The notes below the pieces were generated by a model. That model did not search any database. It saw nothing but the letters and a program-made list of their open reading frames with translations, and was not told where the DNA came from. From the NCBI RefSeq assembly GCF_900143145.1, contig NZ_FRDB01000004.1, forward strand, positions 1 through 45,121: a stretch of DNA of 45,121 nt, given 5' to 3'. Of this stretch, positions 26,577 to 37,227 are shown piece after piece. This DNA is from Candidatus Sodalis sp. SoCistrobi. Lineage in GTDB: Bacteria > Pseudomonadota > Gammaproteobacteria > Enterobacterales > Enterobacteriaceae. The position numbers and the translations under genes were made by a program. How positions within the stretch are numbered: the first letter of the stretch is position 1; each line of letters starts with the position of its first letter.

Positions 26577-29390
26577 TCAATCAAGCCACTGACGCCAGCA
26601 GCGGCTTATCAAAGCGCGCTCGCGGGCGAACTGCGCCTCCGGCACCCGGCCGGGCAAGGCTTGCAGCGCCAGATGGTGCAGCGTATCGCGCAACGTGGTG
26701 TAGCTTGCGCGCAGCCCTTCGGCATTATCACCGTCCATGATCCTCTCCCTGGCCATCAGCTCGAACAGACGGACATTATCCGACCAGCGCGTCAGTTCAG
26801 GCTTTTCTGCGGCGTAGCGCAACACCAAATATTGCGCCAGAAACTCGATGTCGGTAATACCGCCTGCGTCGGTCTTGATATCAAAAACGTCTGTCTGCTT
26901 GCTGGCCAGGTGCTGGCGCATCTTGGCGCGCATCTCGCTGACCTCCCGGCGCAGCGTCGCGGGATCTCGCGGCAGACTCAGCACGCGACGGCGGATGGCG
27001 TTGAAACCTTCCTGCAATTCTGGGGAGCCATACACCATCCGCGCGCGCACCAGCGCCTGATGCTCCCAGGTCCAGGCCTCATTAAGCTGATAGTCCTCGA
27101 ACGCGGAGAGCGTACTCACCAGCATCCCGGCGGCCCCGGACGGCCGCAGCCGCGCGTCCACTTCATACAAAACCCCCGCCGGGGTCCGGGTGCTGAACAG
27201 ATGCATCACCCGCTGCGCCAGCCGCAAATAAAACTGCCGTCCATCGATGACGCGCGGTCCGTCGGTCACGGCATCATCCGGGCATTGATGCAAAAACACC
27301 AAATCCAGATCGGAGCTGTAGCCTAACTCCCAGCCGCCCAGCTTTCCGTAGCCGATGACCGCAAAGCCGGCGTCCTGCCCGTCACGCAGATGCGAGGGCC
27401 GACCGTGGCGCGCGACCATCGATCTCCACGCCTGCTGGATGACGGCGTGGATCATGGCTTCCGCCAGATAGGTCAAGTGATCGCTGACTTTCATCACCGG
27501 CAGCACGCCGGCAATATCGGCGGCGGCAATGCGCAACTGCTGCGCCTGCTTGAATTGCCGCAGCGCCTCCAGTTGCTGTTCCTCATCCTCTTCGGGCACC
27601 CGCAGCAGATATTGGCGCAGCTCGTCGCCATAGGCCGCCGGCGCCGGGGGGTGGTATAGGGTCGCGGGGTCGAGCAATTCGTCCAGCAGCAGCGGATGCC
27701 GAGCCAATTGGCTGGCGATCATCGGCGAGGCGGCGCACAGACGCGTCAAGTGCCCCAGCGCGCCGGGGTACTCCAGTAACAACTCCAGGTAGGTGGTGCG
27801 CGAGACGATACTAAGCAACACCGGCGCCAAGCGGGCAAACACCTCGTCCGCCGCGTCCCGTTCGCCGATGTGCGCCAAAAGCCGCGGCATAAGCGCGTCC
27901 AGCACTTCCCGGCCCCGCGGGCCTAGCGTACGTTTGGCAACATCGCGGCGGAAATCGGCGACATAGTGCGCCAGACGCGGCCAGGGCACGCCTTCGCCGT
28001 CGGCCTCCGTCGCTTGCGACATCGGCTCCTGCCACAGCGCGGCCGCCGGGCCGGGCGTATCGTTATCTTCAGCGTCGGGGGCATCGTCGCCAATCAGCTC
28101 ATCGAACACCGCCCTGACCGCTTGCATGTGGGCGTCCAGCGTGCGGGTGAGCTGCGGCCAGTCCGCCTCGTCCATTCCCCAGGCCAGACGCGCCTGATTG
28201 AGCGGGTCGGCGGGCAAGGTTTGCGTCTGCTGATCATTAATGCCCTGCAACAGATTTTCCAGCCGTCGCAGGTAGAGGTAGGCCGCACTCAGATGGGCGC
28301 TTTGCGCCGGCGTGAGCAGGCCAAGCGCGCCGATGGTCTCAAGCGTCGGCAATAAGGCGCGCGACTGCAGGCGCGGCTCGCGGCCGCCGCGAATCAATTG
28401 AAACACCTGAGCGATAAACTCTATCTCACGGATCCCGCCAGCGCCCAGTTTGATATTGTCCTTCAAGGCGCGCCGCCGGACCTCGCGGGCGATCATTTGT
28501 TTCATATTGCGCAGCGACTGGATAACGCTAAAATCAATGTAGCGGCGATAGATAAATGGACGCAGCATGCTGCGCAATTCCTGGCTATAGGGATCGCCAT
28601 CGCCGCCCATCAGCCGCGCTTTGATCATCGCATAGCGTTCCCAATCCCGGCCCTGTTCTTGATAATAATCCTCCAGCGCGGCAAAGCTCAGCACCAGTGG
28701 TCCGCTATCGCCGAACGGCCGCAGCCGCATATCGACCCGGTAAACGAAGCCGTCCACGGTCGGCTGGTCGAGCGCCTTAATCAGCCGCTGACCGAGGCGG
28801 GTAAAAAATTGGGCGTTATCCAACTCGCGACGGCCGCCGCGGGTAAAACCGTTTTCAGGGTAGGCGAAAATCAAATCAATATCGGAGGAAAAATTCAGCT
28901 CGCCGCCGCCCAGTTTGCCCATGCCTAAAATCAGCAGCGGCTGGGGCGTGCCGTCCGCGCCGCAGGGGGTACCCCACTCGCGGCAACACGCCTGCCACAG
29001 CCAGTCGCGCGCGGCGATAATCAGGGTTTCCGCCAAATGGCTTAGCTGGGTCAGGGTTTCACGGGTATCGCAGAGGCCGAGGATTTGCGCCCAGCCGATA
29101 CGCACCAGCGTGTGGCGCCGGAAGAGGCGCAGCTCGCGCATCAGCGCGGATTCATCGTCAACCGCCGCCAGCCGGGCGGCCAACAGCGAGGCATACTCAC
29201 GCCACTCGCCGGGTTGCGGCGCCTGCGTCACCAGCGCCTGCTGCCACGCCGGATGGCTTTGCAGCGCGTCGCTGATGAAATCACTCATGGCGAGCGCCCG
29301 CAGGGTTGCATCGTCCGCCGGCGCCGGTAATCCGGCCGCCGACTGCTGTCCTTGCTTACGCAGGAGCGGCGGTAAAGGTCGCGTATTCAT
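26577..29390 (-). CDS. glnE: Bifunctional glutamine synthetase adenylyltransferase / adenylyl-removing enzyme
   Basis: GlnE attaches AMP to, and phosphorolytically removes it from, glutamine synthetase in answer to PII signals, tuning nitrogen assimilation. The 937 residues compare with 946 in E. coli. Two nucleotidyltransferase domains are seen: the N-terminal one with [17 protein letters not shown] near residue 170 (AMP-removing half) and the C-terminal one with [18 protein letters not shown] near 690 (AMP-adding half). Helical PII-response segments lie between. The acidic insert [13 protein letters not shown] near 450 is low complexity. AGGGAG lies before the start. It is downstream of ygiF and upstream of hldE. 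Confidence 0.95.
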   Translation of the reverse strand: MNTRPLPPLLRKQGQQSAAGLPAPADDATLRALAMSDFISDALQSHPAWQQALVTQAPQPGEWREYASLLAARLAAVDDESALMRELRLFRRHTLVRIGWAQILGLCDTRETLTQLSHLAETLIIAARDWLWQACCREWGTPCGADGTPQPLLILGMGKLGGGELNFSSDIDLIFAYPENGFTRGGRRELDNAQFFTRLGQRLIKALDQPTVDGFVYRVDMRLRPFGDSGPLVLSFAALEDYYQEQGRDWERYAMIKARLMGGDGDPYSQELRSMLRPFIYRRYIDFSVIQSLRNMKQMIAREVRRRALKDNIKLGAGGIREIEFIAQVFQLIRGGREPRLQSRALLPTLETIGALGLLTPAQSAHLSAAYLYLRRLENLLQGINDQQTQTLPADPLNQARLAWGMDEADWPQLTRTLDAHMQAVRAVFDELIGDDAPDAEDNDTPGPAAALWQEPMSQATEADGEGVPWPRLAHYVADFRRDVAKRTLGPRGREVLDALMPRLLAHIGERDAADEVFARLAPVLLSIVSRTTYLELLLEYPGALGHLTRLCAASPMIASQLARHPLLLDELLDPATLYHPPAPAAYGDELRQYLLRVPEEDEEQQLEALRQFKQAQQLRIAAADIAGVLPVMKVSDHLTYLAEAMIHAVIQQAWRSMVARHGRPSHLRDGQDAGFAVIGYGKLGGWELGYSSDLDLVFLHQCPDDAVTDGPRVIDGRQFYLRLAQRVMHLFSTRTPAGVLYEVDARLRPSGAAGMLVSTLSAFEDYQLNEAWTWEHQALVRARMVYGSPELQEGFNAIRRRVLSLPRDPATLRREVSEMRAKMRQHLASKQTDVFDIKTDAGGITDIEFLAQYLVLRYAAEKPELTRWSDNVRLFELMARERIMDGDNAEGLRASYTTLRDTLHHLALQALPGRVPEAQFARERALISRCWRQWLD

Positions 29391-29450
29391 GGTCGATACT
29401 CCCTGGAGACAAACATGGCTCGCCGGCGGAGTGCTAACACCAGGCTCTCG

Positions 29451-30746
29451 CTATTTTAGCCAGAATCCCACCTGCGCCAACGCCTGACGCCGCAAATGTT
29501 CCCTATCATCGGATCCTGGCTGCACGATAGACTGATGTAGCGCTGTCCAATGCATCAGATAGGCCACCACCTCGGTCGGCCGATAAGCGCCGGACAAGAC
29601 ATGAAATGCCATCAGCCGGCGCGCCAGCCGCGGCAACTGCTGCAGGTATTCTTCATGAGAGAGCGTACGGCCAAACGCGACCTTCAATTCCGCTCCGCAG
29701 CGCGCAAGCGTCATGTCGGCGAATTGCCGGTAGGCGCCGGCGAGCTTCTTGCGCGTATCCTCATCGGCGGTGTTCTGCCACGCGCTAAACACCAGCCAGG
29801 ACGTCAGCGCCAGCTTGGTACGCAGATAGACCGGCATATAACAGATTAGCTGCGGATCCGCCCGTTCAGCGCCGATCAACGGCACGATATCCGCCAGCAA
29901 CCCGCGCAGCGCGGAGGTGGCTTTGCGGCTAACCAGATTCCCCATCACGCGGAAGGTTTCACGTATCAGCGTAATGCCCTCCAGCACGCCGGCCTTAGCC
30001 TGCACCAGCCCGCGCAACCAAAGTTCCTCGTGATATTGCCAATGATCCAGCGCCAGGTGCAGCGCCGCGCTCATGCCCTCTTCCACCGTCGCCTGCGCGG
30101 CGGGATTGAGCAGCGGCAGTGGCCGGATGGCGCGCGGGGGGTTTCCTTGCTGAAGATGATAACCGCGCGCGGCTTTACTCAGACTGCCCAAACGGAGGCC
30201 GCCGGCATCGCTCAACGTACCGGCGAAGGCGAAGAGATCGCGGGCATTACCGCTCAGTAATTCCATCTCCAGCTCGCAAATCGGCTCATGCAGCGCGCCG
30301 GCACTCACCTCCCCCCGATCCAGCGCCAGCTCGATCTCGCTTTCGCCCTGGCTCACCCGCCACTTCTCGCGGGCGAAATCGTTGGTAAACAGCGGCTTGA
30401 GCCGCGATTGCAGTGCGGCGGGATCAAGCTCAGGCGGCCAGGCCTGCGCCGGTAAGCGAGTGAGATCCAACTTTGGCCCCGCCAGCGGCACATTGAATTC
30501 TGGATGCTGATGCAAGCCGCCGATGACCTGACCGGCGGTTTTCATTGTCATCTCACACTGTCCGTCCACCTGACGGATACGTAACCCTATGCCGTGGCGG
30601 CGCAAGTCAAAGCCGTCCGTCTCAAAATAGGTATTGGTCAATTGCCGGAGCGCATGACCGTCATGGCCCATCGCCGATAACCGCTGCCGCAAGGCGGGCA
30701 GTATCTCGGGCTGAACGATAAATTTTAACTCGATTTCTTCATTCAT
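29451..30746 (-). CDS. ygiF: Inorganic triphosphatase YgiF (CYTH-CHAD)
   Basis: YgiF hydrolyses inorganic tripolyphosphate. The 431 residues contain an N-terminal CYTH domain beginning MNEEIELKFIV, with the signature ExExK as EIELK, and LRIRQVDGQCEMTMK, ICELEMELLSG and SLSKAARGYHL in order. A C-terminal helical CHAD domain (about 215-431) has conserved histidines such as HLALDHWQYHEELWLRG. Length and domain order equal E. coli YgiF. No good ribosome site precedes the ATG. It is the first gene of the ygiF-glnE-hldE set. Confidence 0.93.
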   Translation of the reverse strand: MNEEIELKFIVQPEILPALRQRLSAMGHDGHALRQLTNTYFETDGFDLRRHGIGLRIRQVDGQCEMTMKTAGQVIGGLHQHPEFNVPLAGPKLDLTRLPAQAWPPELDPAALQSRLKPLFTNDFAREKWRVSQGESEIELALDRGEVSAGALHEPICELEMELLSGNARDLFAFAGTLSDAGGLRLGSLSKAARGYHLQQGNPPRAIRPLPLLNPAAQATVEEGMSAALHLALDHWQYHEELWLRGLVQAKAGVLEGITLIRETFRVMGNLVSRKATSALRGLLADIVPLIGAERADPQLICYMPVYLRTKLALTSWLVFSAWQNTADEDTRKKLAGAYRQFADMTLARCGAELKVAFGRTLSHEEYLQQLPRLARRLMAFHVLSGAYRPTEVVAYLMHWTALHQSIVQPGSDDREHLRRQALAQVGFWLK

Positions 30747-31147
30747 AGTGTTTTATGGCCATAGCGGTAAAATTCATTGACGCTTAAGCCATCCCTGGTG
30801 GCGACTCATCGCTTAAGATGGCAAGTGTTAACGCCTAATCATGGCCTTAATGGACAAAACGGACAAGCCCAACGGCACTTTTCGTGTCATGGGGGGTCCA
30901 AAGATCTCATCACCTTTGACGCGTTTTGTCATTGTCGTCCCTCACCCGCCGCCGGCGGCGCAGAGGGTACGCCGCGCCGGTAACCGCGCGGCGCCGGCCC
31001 ATGGATGCCGGCATCATCGGGTGGTGGGGGCAGCAACGGCTATACGCTTCGTCCGAGAGTAAGAGTGTTCTCATTTCGGACCCGACATTGCGTCGTCAAA
31101 CTGAAGCCACTACTATCGTGCAACATTTGCTTAAAAATGACGGAATA
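30747..31147. other. 401-bp spacer between divergent ygiF and ygiM
   Basis: The first half is AT-balanced and should hold the promoters of ygiF and ygiM; the second half (30945-31010) is a GC-rich block of ccgccggcggcg-type sequence. No open frame with family resemblance, no tRNA and no clear promoter hexamer pair could be assigned. Confidence 0.5.
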
Positions 31148-31774
31148 ATGCTGAAATTACGCCATATTTACTTCGTCGCGGTCGGTTTGGGCCTCGCCTG
31201 CGCCGCCAATGCCGACGAGCCACGTTATGTTTCCGACACCCTGCTGACCTATATCCACAGCGGTCCGGGTAATCAGTATCGCATTGTCGGCACCTTGAAT
31301 TCCGGCGACGCCGTTACGCTTCTCGGCCAGAATAACGACACCGGCTTCGCCCAGATACGCGACGAAAAGGGGCGCACCGCCTGGATCCCACAAGATCAGT
31401 TGAGCGCTCAGCCCAGTTTGCGCACCCGGGTGCCGGCGCTGGAGCAGCAGGTGCAGGAGCTGACGCAAAAGCTTAACACTATCGACGCCAGCTGGAATCA
31501 GCGCACCGCCGACATGCAGCAAAAAGTGGCCACCAGCGACGGCGTGATAAACGATCTTAAAGAACAGAATCAGGCGCTGAAGGATCAGCTGGCGACGGCG
31601 CAGAAAAAGGTCAATGCGGCGGCGGTCCAGCTTGACGACAAACAGCGCACCATTATCATGCAGTGGTTCATGTATGGCGGCGGTGTGGCTGGCGTAGGCC
31701 TGCTGCTGGGGCTGCTGCTGCTGCTGCCCCATATCATTCCCCGGCGCAAAAAAGACAACCGCTGGATGAACTGA
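31148..31774 (+). CDS. ygiM: SH3-domain membrane protein YgiM
   Basis: YgiM is an inner-membrane protein with a periplasmic bacterial SH3 domain (TIGR04211 type); its role is not established. The 208 residues show a signal peptide (LKLRHIYFVAVGLGLACAANA), the SH3 part DEPRYVSDTLLTYIHSGPGNQYRIVGTL with WIPQDQLS (25-95), a coiled coil of about 100 residues (VPALEQQVQELTQKLNTI onward), then a single C-terminal transmembrane helix GGGVAGVGLLLGLLLLLPHI and a basic end PRRKKDNRWMN. The ATG at 31148 fits the family start; the longer frame upstream runs through non-coding sequence. It precedes cca as in E. coli. Confidence 0.92.
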   Translation: MLKLRHIYFVAVGLGLACAANADEPRYVSDTLLTYIHSGPGNQYRIVGTLNSGDAVTLLGQNNDTGFAQIRDEKGRTAWIPQDQLSAQPSLRTRVPALEQQVQELTQKLNTIDASWNQRTADMQQKVATSDGVINDLKEQNQALKDQLATAQKKVNAAAVQLDDKQRTIIMQWFMYGGGVAGVGLLLGLLLLLPHIIPRRKKDNRWMN

Positions 31775-31874
31775 GCCGCTCCCGACACGGGCGGCGGTGA
31801 ATCGCGCGCGAGATACGGCTACACTTAATGAACGGTACCGATAAAGGCAACACCGGCTTTGCCAGGAGAGAATT

Positions 31875-33122
31875 GTGAAGAAATATCTGGTCGGCGGCGC
31901 CGTGCGTGACGGTCTGTTACAGCTCCCCGTCAAGGAGCGGGATTGGGTAGTGGTTGGCGCGACGCCGCAGGAGATGCTGGCGCAAGGTTATCAGCAGGTC
32001 GGCAAGGATTTTCCGGTTTTTCTGCACCCCGAAAGCCGCGAGGAGTATGCGCTGGCACGCACGGAGCGCAAATCCGGTCAGGGCTATACCGGCTTCATCT
32101 GCTATGCCTCGCCGGAAGTCACGCTGGAAGAAGATCTGCGCCGCCGCGATCTTACTATTAACGCCATCGCCCGCGACGACGAGGGTAATCTGATTGATCC
32201 CTATCAGGGACAGCAGGATCTCCGCCAGCGCTGGTTGCGCCATGTCTCCGACGCCTTCGGCGAAGATCCGCTGCGGGTACTGCGGGTCGCCCGTTTTGCC
32301 GCGCGCTTCGCCCATTTGAATTTCCGCATCGCGCCGGAAACCATGGCGTTGATGCAACAGATGACCGATGAGCTGCCGCTGCTGGCGCCTGAGCGGGTCT
32401 GGAAAGAGACGGAGCGGGCGCTGGCAACCCGCAACCCGCAGGTCTATTTTCAGGTCTTGCGCGATTGCGGCGCGTTGAAAGCGCTGTTTCCCGAGGTGGA
32501 CGCGCTGTTTGGCGTCCCGGCGCCGGCGAAATGGCACCCGGAAATCGATACCGGCATCCACACCCTGATGACGGTGTCGATGGCGGCCCGGCTGACGGAC
32601 GATATCGCGGTACGCTTCGCCACGCTTTGCCACGATGTGGGCAAGGCGCTTACGCCGCGCGAGCTGTGGCCCAGCCACCACGGGCACGGCCCGGCGGGGG
32701 TGAAGGTGGTGGAAGCGCTGTGCCAACGTCTGAAGGTGCCCAATCCGCTGCGCGATCTGGCCACGATCGTGGCCCGCTACCATGATCTGCTGCACGGTGC
32801 CCAGAGCCTGACGCCAAAGACACTGATAAAACTGTTCAGCGCCATTGATGTCTGGCGCCGACCGGCGCGCCTGGAGCAGATGATCCTCGCCAGCGAAGCC
32901 GACGCCCGTGGCCGTACCGGTTTTGAGAACCATGCCTATCCGCAGGGGGATTTTCTTCGCGACGCGTTCTGCGTAGCCAGTTCAGTCAGCGCGCGCGAGG
33001 TGATGGCGGCGGGATTTAGCGGCGCGCACATCGGCGAGGAGCTCAACCGGCGACGTCAGCAGGCGCTGACGAGCTGGAAGCGACAGCAAGAGAACAGCGA
33101 TACCGAGACCATTCAGGACTGA
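31875..33122 (+). CDS. cca: CCA-adding enzyme (tRNA nucleotidyltransferase, multifunctional)
   Basis: Cca builds or repairs the 3'-CCA end of tRNAs; the enterobacterial enzyme also has phosphatase and phosphodiesterase activity. The 415 residues start with a GTG codon, like E. coli, after ccaggagag. The nucleotidyltransferase core has GGAVRDGLL (7-15), the acidic metal motif ERD (21-23; E. coli has DRD), RRDLTINA near 90 and [16 protein letters not shown] near 135. The HD domain is seen in [13 protein letters not shown] near 255 with SHHGHGP. The C-terminal tail is variable. All expected domains are complete. Confidence 0.96.
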   Translation: MKKYLVGGAVRDGLLQLPVKERDWVVVGATPQEMLAQGYQQVGKDFPVFLHPESREEYALARTERKSGQGYTGFICYASPEVTLEEDLRRRDLTINAIARDDEGNLIDPYQGQQDLRQRWLRHVSDAFGEDPLRVLRVARFAARFAHLNFRIAPETMALMQQMTDELPLLAPERVWKETERALATRNPQVYFQVLRDCGALKALFPEVDALFGVPAPAKWHPEIDTGIHTLMTVSMAARLTDDIAVRFATLCHDVGKALTPRELWPSHHGHGPAGVKVVEALCQRLKVPNPLRDLATIVARYHDLLHGAQSLTPKTLIKLFSAIDVWRRPARLEQMILASEADARGRTGFENHAYPQGDFLRDAFCVASSVSAREVMAAGFSGAHIGEELNRRRQQALTSWKRQQENSDTETIQD

Positions 33123-33302
33123 CCGCTACCCTACCGCGTACCGTGCGTCAGATACTGCAAATGCCGTCAGAGATACCCTAACAATGACGCCGGGCGGATA
33201 ACGCTCAGCGGCCCGCGCACGGCCCGTCCCCTGCCCTGCGGCTATCGCCCCCCGCCGCGGCGCAGCAAAAACAGCCAATTAGTCGATCAGTCAGCCCATC
33301 TG

Positions 33303-33366
33303 CCAATCAGCCAATCAGCCAATCAGCCAATCAGCCAATCAGCCAATCAGCCAATCAGCCAATCAA
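33303..33366. repeat. Octanucleotide repeat at the uppP 3' end
   Basis: Seven perfect copies of ccaatcag run head to tail from 33303 to 33358, followed by ccaatcaa (33359-33366). On the minus strand the unit reads ctgattgg. The uppP stop codon (33355-33357) lies within the repeat, so the last residues of UppP (Ile-Gly) are encoded by its first copies and the rest is 3' untranslated. A further diverged copy lies just before 33303. Confidence 0.93.
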
Positions 33367-34176
33367 GATCCAATACACTACCGCCGCCAGAATGAAGCGG
33401 TAAATGGCGAACGGCACGAACGAGATACGCTTAATAATTTGCAAGAAGAATTTGATAGCCAGCAGCGCCACGACAAAGGCGGTAACGAAGCCGATAGCGA
33501 ACATCGGGAAATCCTGCCAGGCGAGAAACGGCAGGCTTTTGTACAGATCCAGCACCGTCGCGCCGAGCATCATCGGCACCGCCAGAATGAACGAGAACTC
33601 CGATGCGGCGTAACGGCTAACGCCGACCAGCAGGCCGCCGCTGATAGTGGCGCCGGAGCGGGAAAAACCCGGCCACAGTGCCAGACATTGGAAACAGCCG
33701 ATGAGAAACGCCTGCAGATAAGTCAAATCGTCGATACCCGCCGCGCGCGGCACTTTGGGCTTCAGCCATTCCCCCGCCAGCAACAGCACACCGCCGACCA
33801 CCAGGGCATACATCACGTAAATCGGGGCAAAAATGGCTTTGATTTGCTCGTGAAACACCAGTCCCAGCACCACCGCCGGGATCATGCCCAGCAAAATATG
33901 CCCGAGACGCAGGCGACCGCTGCCGATACCCTCGTGAGGCACCTGGCCAAAATGGATACCGATAAGACCAAACAGCCGGCGCCAAAACACCACCACCACC
34001 GCCAGAATCGACCCCAGCTGGATGATAACCTCAAAAGTCTTGGCTTTATCATCCGTAAAACCAAGCAGGCTACCGACCAATATCATATGTCCCGTCGAAG
34101 AAACCGGCAGAAATTCCGTTAACCCTTCCACCACCCCCAGAATGAACGCGATAACCCACTCGTGCATATCCGCCAT
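33355..34176 (-). CDS. uppP: Undecaprenyl-diphosphate phosphatase
   Basis: UppP (BacA) is the integral membrane phosphatase that recycles undecaprenyl diphosphate to the monophosphate lipid carrier for peptidoglycan and O-antigen synthesis; high dosage gives bacitracin resistance. The 273-residue length equals E. coli. The two conserved motifs are [15 protein letters not shown] (16-30) and [13 protein letters not shown] near 170, which form the active site. Several hydrophobic helices are seen. The last residues YWILIG differ from E. coli because the gene runs into the octanucleotide repeat. It is downstream of folB on the same strand. Confidence 0.95.
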   Translation of the reverse strand: MADMHEWVIAFILGVVEGLTEFLPVSSTGHMILVGSLLGFTDDKAKTFEVIIQLGSILAVVVVFWRRLFGLIGIHFGQVPHEGIGSGRLRLGHILLGMIPAVVLGLVFHEQIKAIFAPIYVMYALVVGGVLLLAGEWLKPKVPRAAGIDDLTYLQAFLIGCFQCLALWPGFSRSGATISGGLLVGVSRYAASEFSFILAVPMMLGATVLDLYKSLPFLAWQDFPMFAIGFVTAFVVALLAIKFFLQIIKRISFVPFAIYRFILAAVVYWILIG

Positions 34177-34203
34177 ACAACGTTTCCCTCAAAGTCACGA
34201 CAA

Positions 34204-34238
34204 TAAAAAAGCGGCGGTATGTAAACAGACCAGCCGCT
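34204..34238 (-). terminator. Rho-independent terminator of folB
   Basis: On the minus strand agcggc and gccgct form a 6-bp stem, extended inside by ggt and acc, and the stem is followed by a run of T residues. It lies between the folB stop and the uppP start, which implies that uppP has its own promoter. Confidence 0.75.
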
Positions 34239-34316
34239 AAATCTCCCGCAAATTGAGACAAACATACGGTAATTTGGTTGCAATCGCATGGCTAAATGAT
34301 TACCGCTGCGCTATTT

Positions 34317-34676
34317 TCAGACTTTTCGCCGCCCGCGCTCAATGATAACGCCGACGGTGGCCGCCTGCGGCACCGCGCCGGGCTTACCGATTTTGATACG
34401 TATCCAGGGCAGTTTGAACTGGGTCATCAGCCGCTCCGCCGTCTCCTCGGCAACACGCTCCACCAGCGCGAAACGCTTGCCGTTCACCAGCGACAGCACG
34501 GCGTCGGTGACGTCCGCATAGCTGAGGCAATCGGCGACATCATCGCTACGCGCCGCCGGGCGGTTATCCCAGCCCATTTCCAGGTCGAACACCAATTTTT
34601 GCAACCGTTGCTGTTCCCAGTCATAAACGCCTATCACCGCCATTACCGTTAATTGCTCAATAAATACAATGTCCAT
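34317..34676 (-). CDS. folB: Dihydroneopterin aldolase
   Basis: FolB cleaves dihydroneopterin to 6-hydroxymethyl-dihydropterin and glycolaldehyde, and epimerises it to dihydromonapterin, in folate synthesis. The 119-residue protein starts MDIVFIEQLTVMAVIGVYDWEQ, with the conserved IGVYDWE, and has LSYADVTDAV, an active-site LVERVAEETAERL helix and the strand IRIKIGKPGAV. The ATG at 34676 is preferred over an upstream start at 34739 because the family begins there. plsY is divergent, about 105 bp away. Confidence 0.94.
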   Translation of the reverse strand: MDIVFIEQLTVMAVIGVYDWEQQRLQKLVFDLEMGWDNRPAARSDDVADCLSYADVTDAVLSLVNGKRFALVERVAEETAERLMTQFKLPWIRIKIGKPGAVPQAATVGVIIERGRRKV

Positions 34677-34781
34677 GTGCCATACTCGGTTTTTGTGGCT
34701 ATCGGATACCACTTCCTCGGGAATATGCGTATTATCCACAGATAGCGAAATAAAACGAATGTTGATGAATGGAATGTGGTT

Positions 34782-35411
34782 ATGAATGCTATCGCGATTG
34801 GCATGATAATCTTCGCCTACTTATGCGGTTCAGTCTCCAGCGCGATTCTTATCTGTAGGCTCGCCCGCCTGCCGGATCCCCGCACCAGCGGCTCCGGCAA
34901 TCCCGGCGCCACCAATGTGCTGCGGCTTGGCGGCAAGCTGGCGGCCGCGGGCGTAATGGTTTTCGATGTCCTGAAGGGGATGATCCCGGTGTGGATAGGC
35001 TACGGCCTCGGCCTGCCGCCGTTCTGGCTGGGTCTGGTGGCCATCGCCGCCTGTCTTGGCCATATTTATCCGATTTTCTTCCACTTTCGCGGCGGTAAAG
35101 GGGTCGCTACCGCGCTGGGGGCCATTGCGCCCATTGGCTATGATCTGTCCGGCCTGATGATAGGCACCTGGCTTTTAACGGTGCTGCTCTCCGGTTATTC
35201 TTCGCTGGGAGCTATTGTCAGCGCCCTGATCGCCCCCTTCTACGTCTGGTGGTTCAAGCCGCAGTTCACCTTCCCGGTGGCGATGCTCTCCTGTCTGGTG
35301 CTCCTGCGTCACCACGACAATATCCAGCGGCTGTGGCGCGGTCAGGAAAGCCGCATCTGGCGCCGCCGGCAAAAAGACCGGGATATTGACCGGCAGCAAA
35401 GCAAGCACTGA
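34782..35411 (+). CDS. plsY: Glycerol-3-phosphate acyltransferase (acyl-phosphate type)
   Basis: PlsY is the membrane enzyme that transfers an acyl group from acyl phosphate to glycerol-3-phosphate, the first step of phospholipid synthesis. The protein has 209 residues with five to six membrane helices. The three active-site loops are seen: [13 protein letters not shown] near 35, the phosphate-loop [13 protein letters not shown] near 105 and [13 protein letters not shown] near 185. The ATG at 34782 matches the family; a GTG two codons upstream is also open. Its stop lies one base from the stop of the convergent tsaD. Confidence 0.94.
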   Translation: MNAIAIGMIIFAYLCGSVSSAILICRLARLPDPRTSGSGNPGATNVLRLGGKLAAAGVMVFDVLKGMIPVWIGYGLGLPPFWLGLVAIAACLGHIYPIFFHFRGGKGVATALGAIAPIGYDLSGLMIGTWLLTVLLSGYSSLGAIVSALIAPFYVWWFKPQFTFPVAMLSCLVLLRHHDNIQRLWRGQESRIWRRRQKDRDIDRQQSKH

Positions 35412-35412
35412 C

Positions 35413-36432
35413 TCAGGCGCCCAGCGCCGGCAACTCCTCCAGCGGCCAGCGCGGCCGTACCGACACCGCCAGACTCGCCTGCGACCCGCCCAGCAGCCGC
35501 ACCATGCCCGCGTAAGCGATCATCGCGCCGTTGTCCGTACAAAACTCGGGACGGGCGTAAAATACCTCTCCGCCACGTTGGCGCATCATTTCGCCCATAC
35601 TGGCGCGCAGCGACTGATTGGCGCTGACGCCGCCGGCCATCACCAACCGCTGGAATCCGGTTAGATCGAGCGCGCGCCGACATTTTATCATGAGCGTTTC
35701 CACCACCGCCTCCTCGAACGCCCGCGCGACGTCCGCGCGCGTCTGGTGGTCATCGGCACCGGCGCGCACGGTGTTGGCGGCAAAGGTTTTCAGCCCGGAA
35801 AAGCTGAACGCCAGCCCCGGACGGTCGGTCATCGGCCGCGGAAATTTGTAACGCCCCGGCACGCCCTGCTGCGCCAGACGCGCCAGCATCGGGCCACCGG
35901 GATAGTCCAGCCCCAGCAGCTTAGCGGTTTTATCGAACGCTTCGCCGGCGGCATCATCGATAGACTCCCCCAGCAGCCGATATTCGCCGATGCCGGTCAC
36001 GGCGATAAGCTGAGTATGACCGCCGGAAACCAACAGCGCCACGAACGGGAAGGCCGGCGGATTGGCCTCCAGCATCGGCGCCAGCAAATGCCCTTCCATG
36101 TGGTGAACGGCGACAGCCGGCACCTCCCAGGCATAGGCCAGCGCGCGGCCGACGGTGGCGCCGACCATTAACGCCCCCACCAGCCCCGGCCCGGCGGTGT
36201 AGGCCACCCCATGGATATCCGACGCCTGCAGGCCGGCCTCGGCCAGCGCCGCCTGGATAAGCGGCACGGTTTTACGGACATGATCGCGGGACGCCAGCTC
36301 CGGCACCACACCGCCATAATCGGCGTGCAGTTTCACCTGACTGTAAAGCTGGTTAGCCAGCAATCCTTGATGTTGATCGTAAATCGCCACGCCGGTTTCA
36401 TCGCATGACGTCTCAATACCCAATACGCGCAT
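35413..36432 (-). CDS. tsaD: tRNA N6-threonylcarbamoyladenosine (t6A37) synthase subunit TsaD
   Basis: TsaD transfers the threonylcarbamoyl group to A37 of ANN-decoding tRNAs, in complex with TsaB and TsaE. The 339 residues match the essential Kae1/TsaD family. The ASKHA ATPase fold motifs are [12 protein letters not shown] near 5, the metal-binding histidines in [11 protein letters not shown] near 111-115, VSGGHTQL near 134, [13 protein letters not shown] near 165, SFSGLKT and the C-terminal [12 protein letters not shown]. The ATG at 36432 is chosen because the family begins [10 protein letters not shown]. It is divergent from rpsU, as in E. coli. Confidence 0.97.
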   Translation of the reverse strand: MRVLGIETSCDETGVAIYDQHQGLLANQLYSQVKLHADYGGVVPELASRDHVRKTVPLIQAALAEAGLQASDIHGVAYTAGPGLVGALMVGATVGRALAYAWEVPAVAVHHMEGHLLAPMLEANPPAFPFVALLVSGGHTQLIAVTGIGEYRLLGESIDDAAGEAFDKTAKLLGLDYPGGPMLARLAQQGVPGRYKFPRPMTDRPGLAFSFSGLKTFAANTVRAGADDHQTRADVARAFEEAVVETLMIKCRRALDLTGFQRLVMAGGVSANQSLRASMGEMMRQRGGEVFYARPEFCTDNGAMIAYAGMVRLLGGSQASLAVSVRPRWPLEELPALGA

Positions 36433-37100
<668 letters not shown>

Positions 37101-37104
37101 TTTT

Positions 37105-37125
37105 CCGGGGTGCGAACCACCCCGG
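37105..37125 (+). terminator. Hairpin between rpsU and dnaG (leaky terminator candidate)
   Basis: ccggggtg and caccccgg form a perfect 8-bp stem with a 5-base loop, five bases after the rpsU stop. There is no T-run, consistent with the partial terminator known at this place in E. coli, which keeps dnaG expression below that of rpsU. Confidence 0.6.
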
Positions 37126-37227
37126 CCGCGTGATTAATCCGCAGACTTAGTTGTTGCATACGAAGGCCGTGCCATCCGGAAGGATTGCGCGGCTTGTTGT
37201 CGTTCAAGTGCTTACCTGACAGGGCTT

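Noticed and set aside
31917-32933. 338-codon open frame on the minus strand
   Set aside because: It lies opposite the conserved cca gene, and its translation has no recognisable domain.
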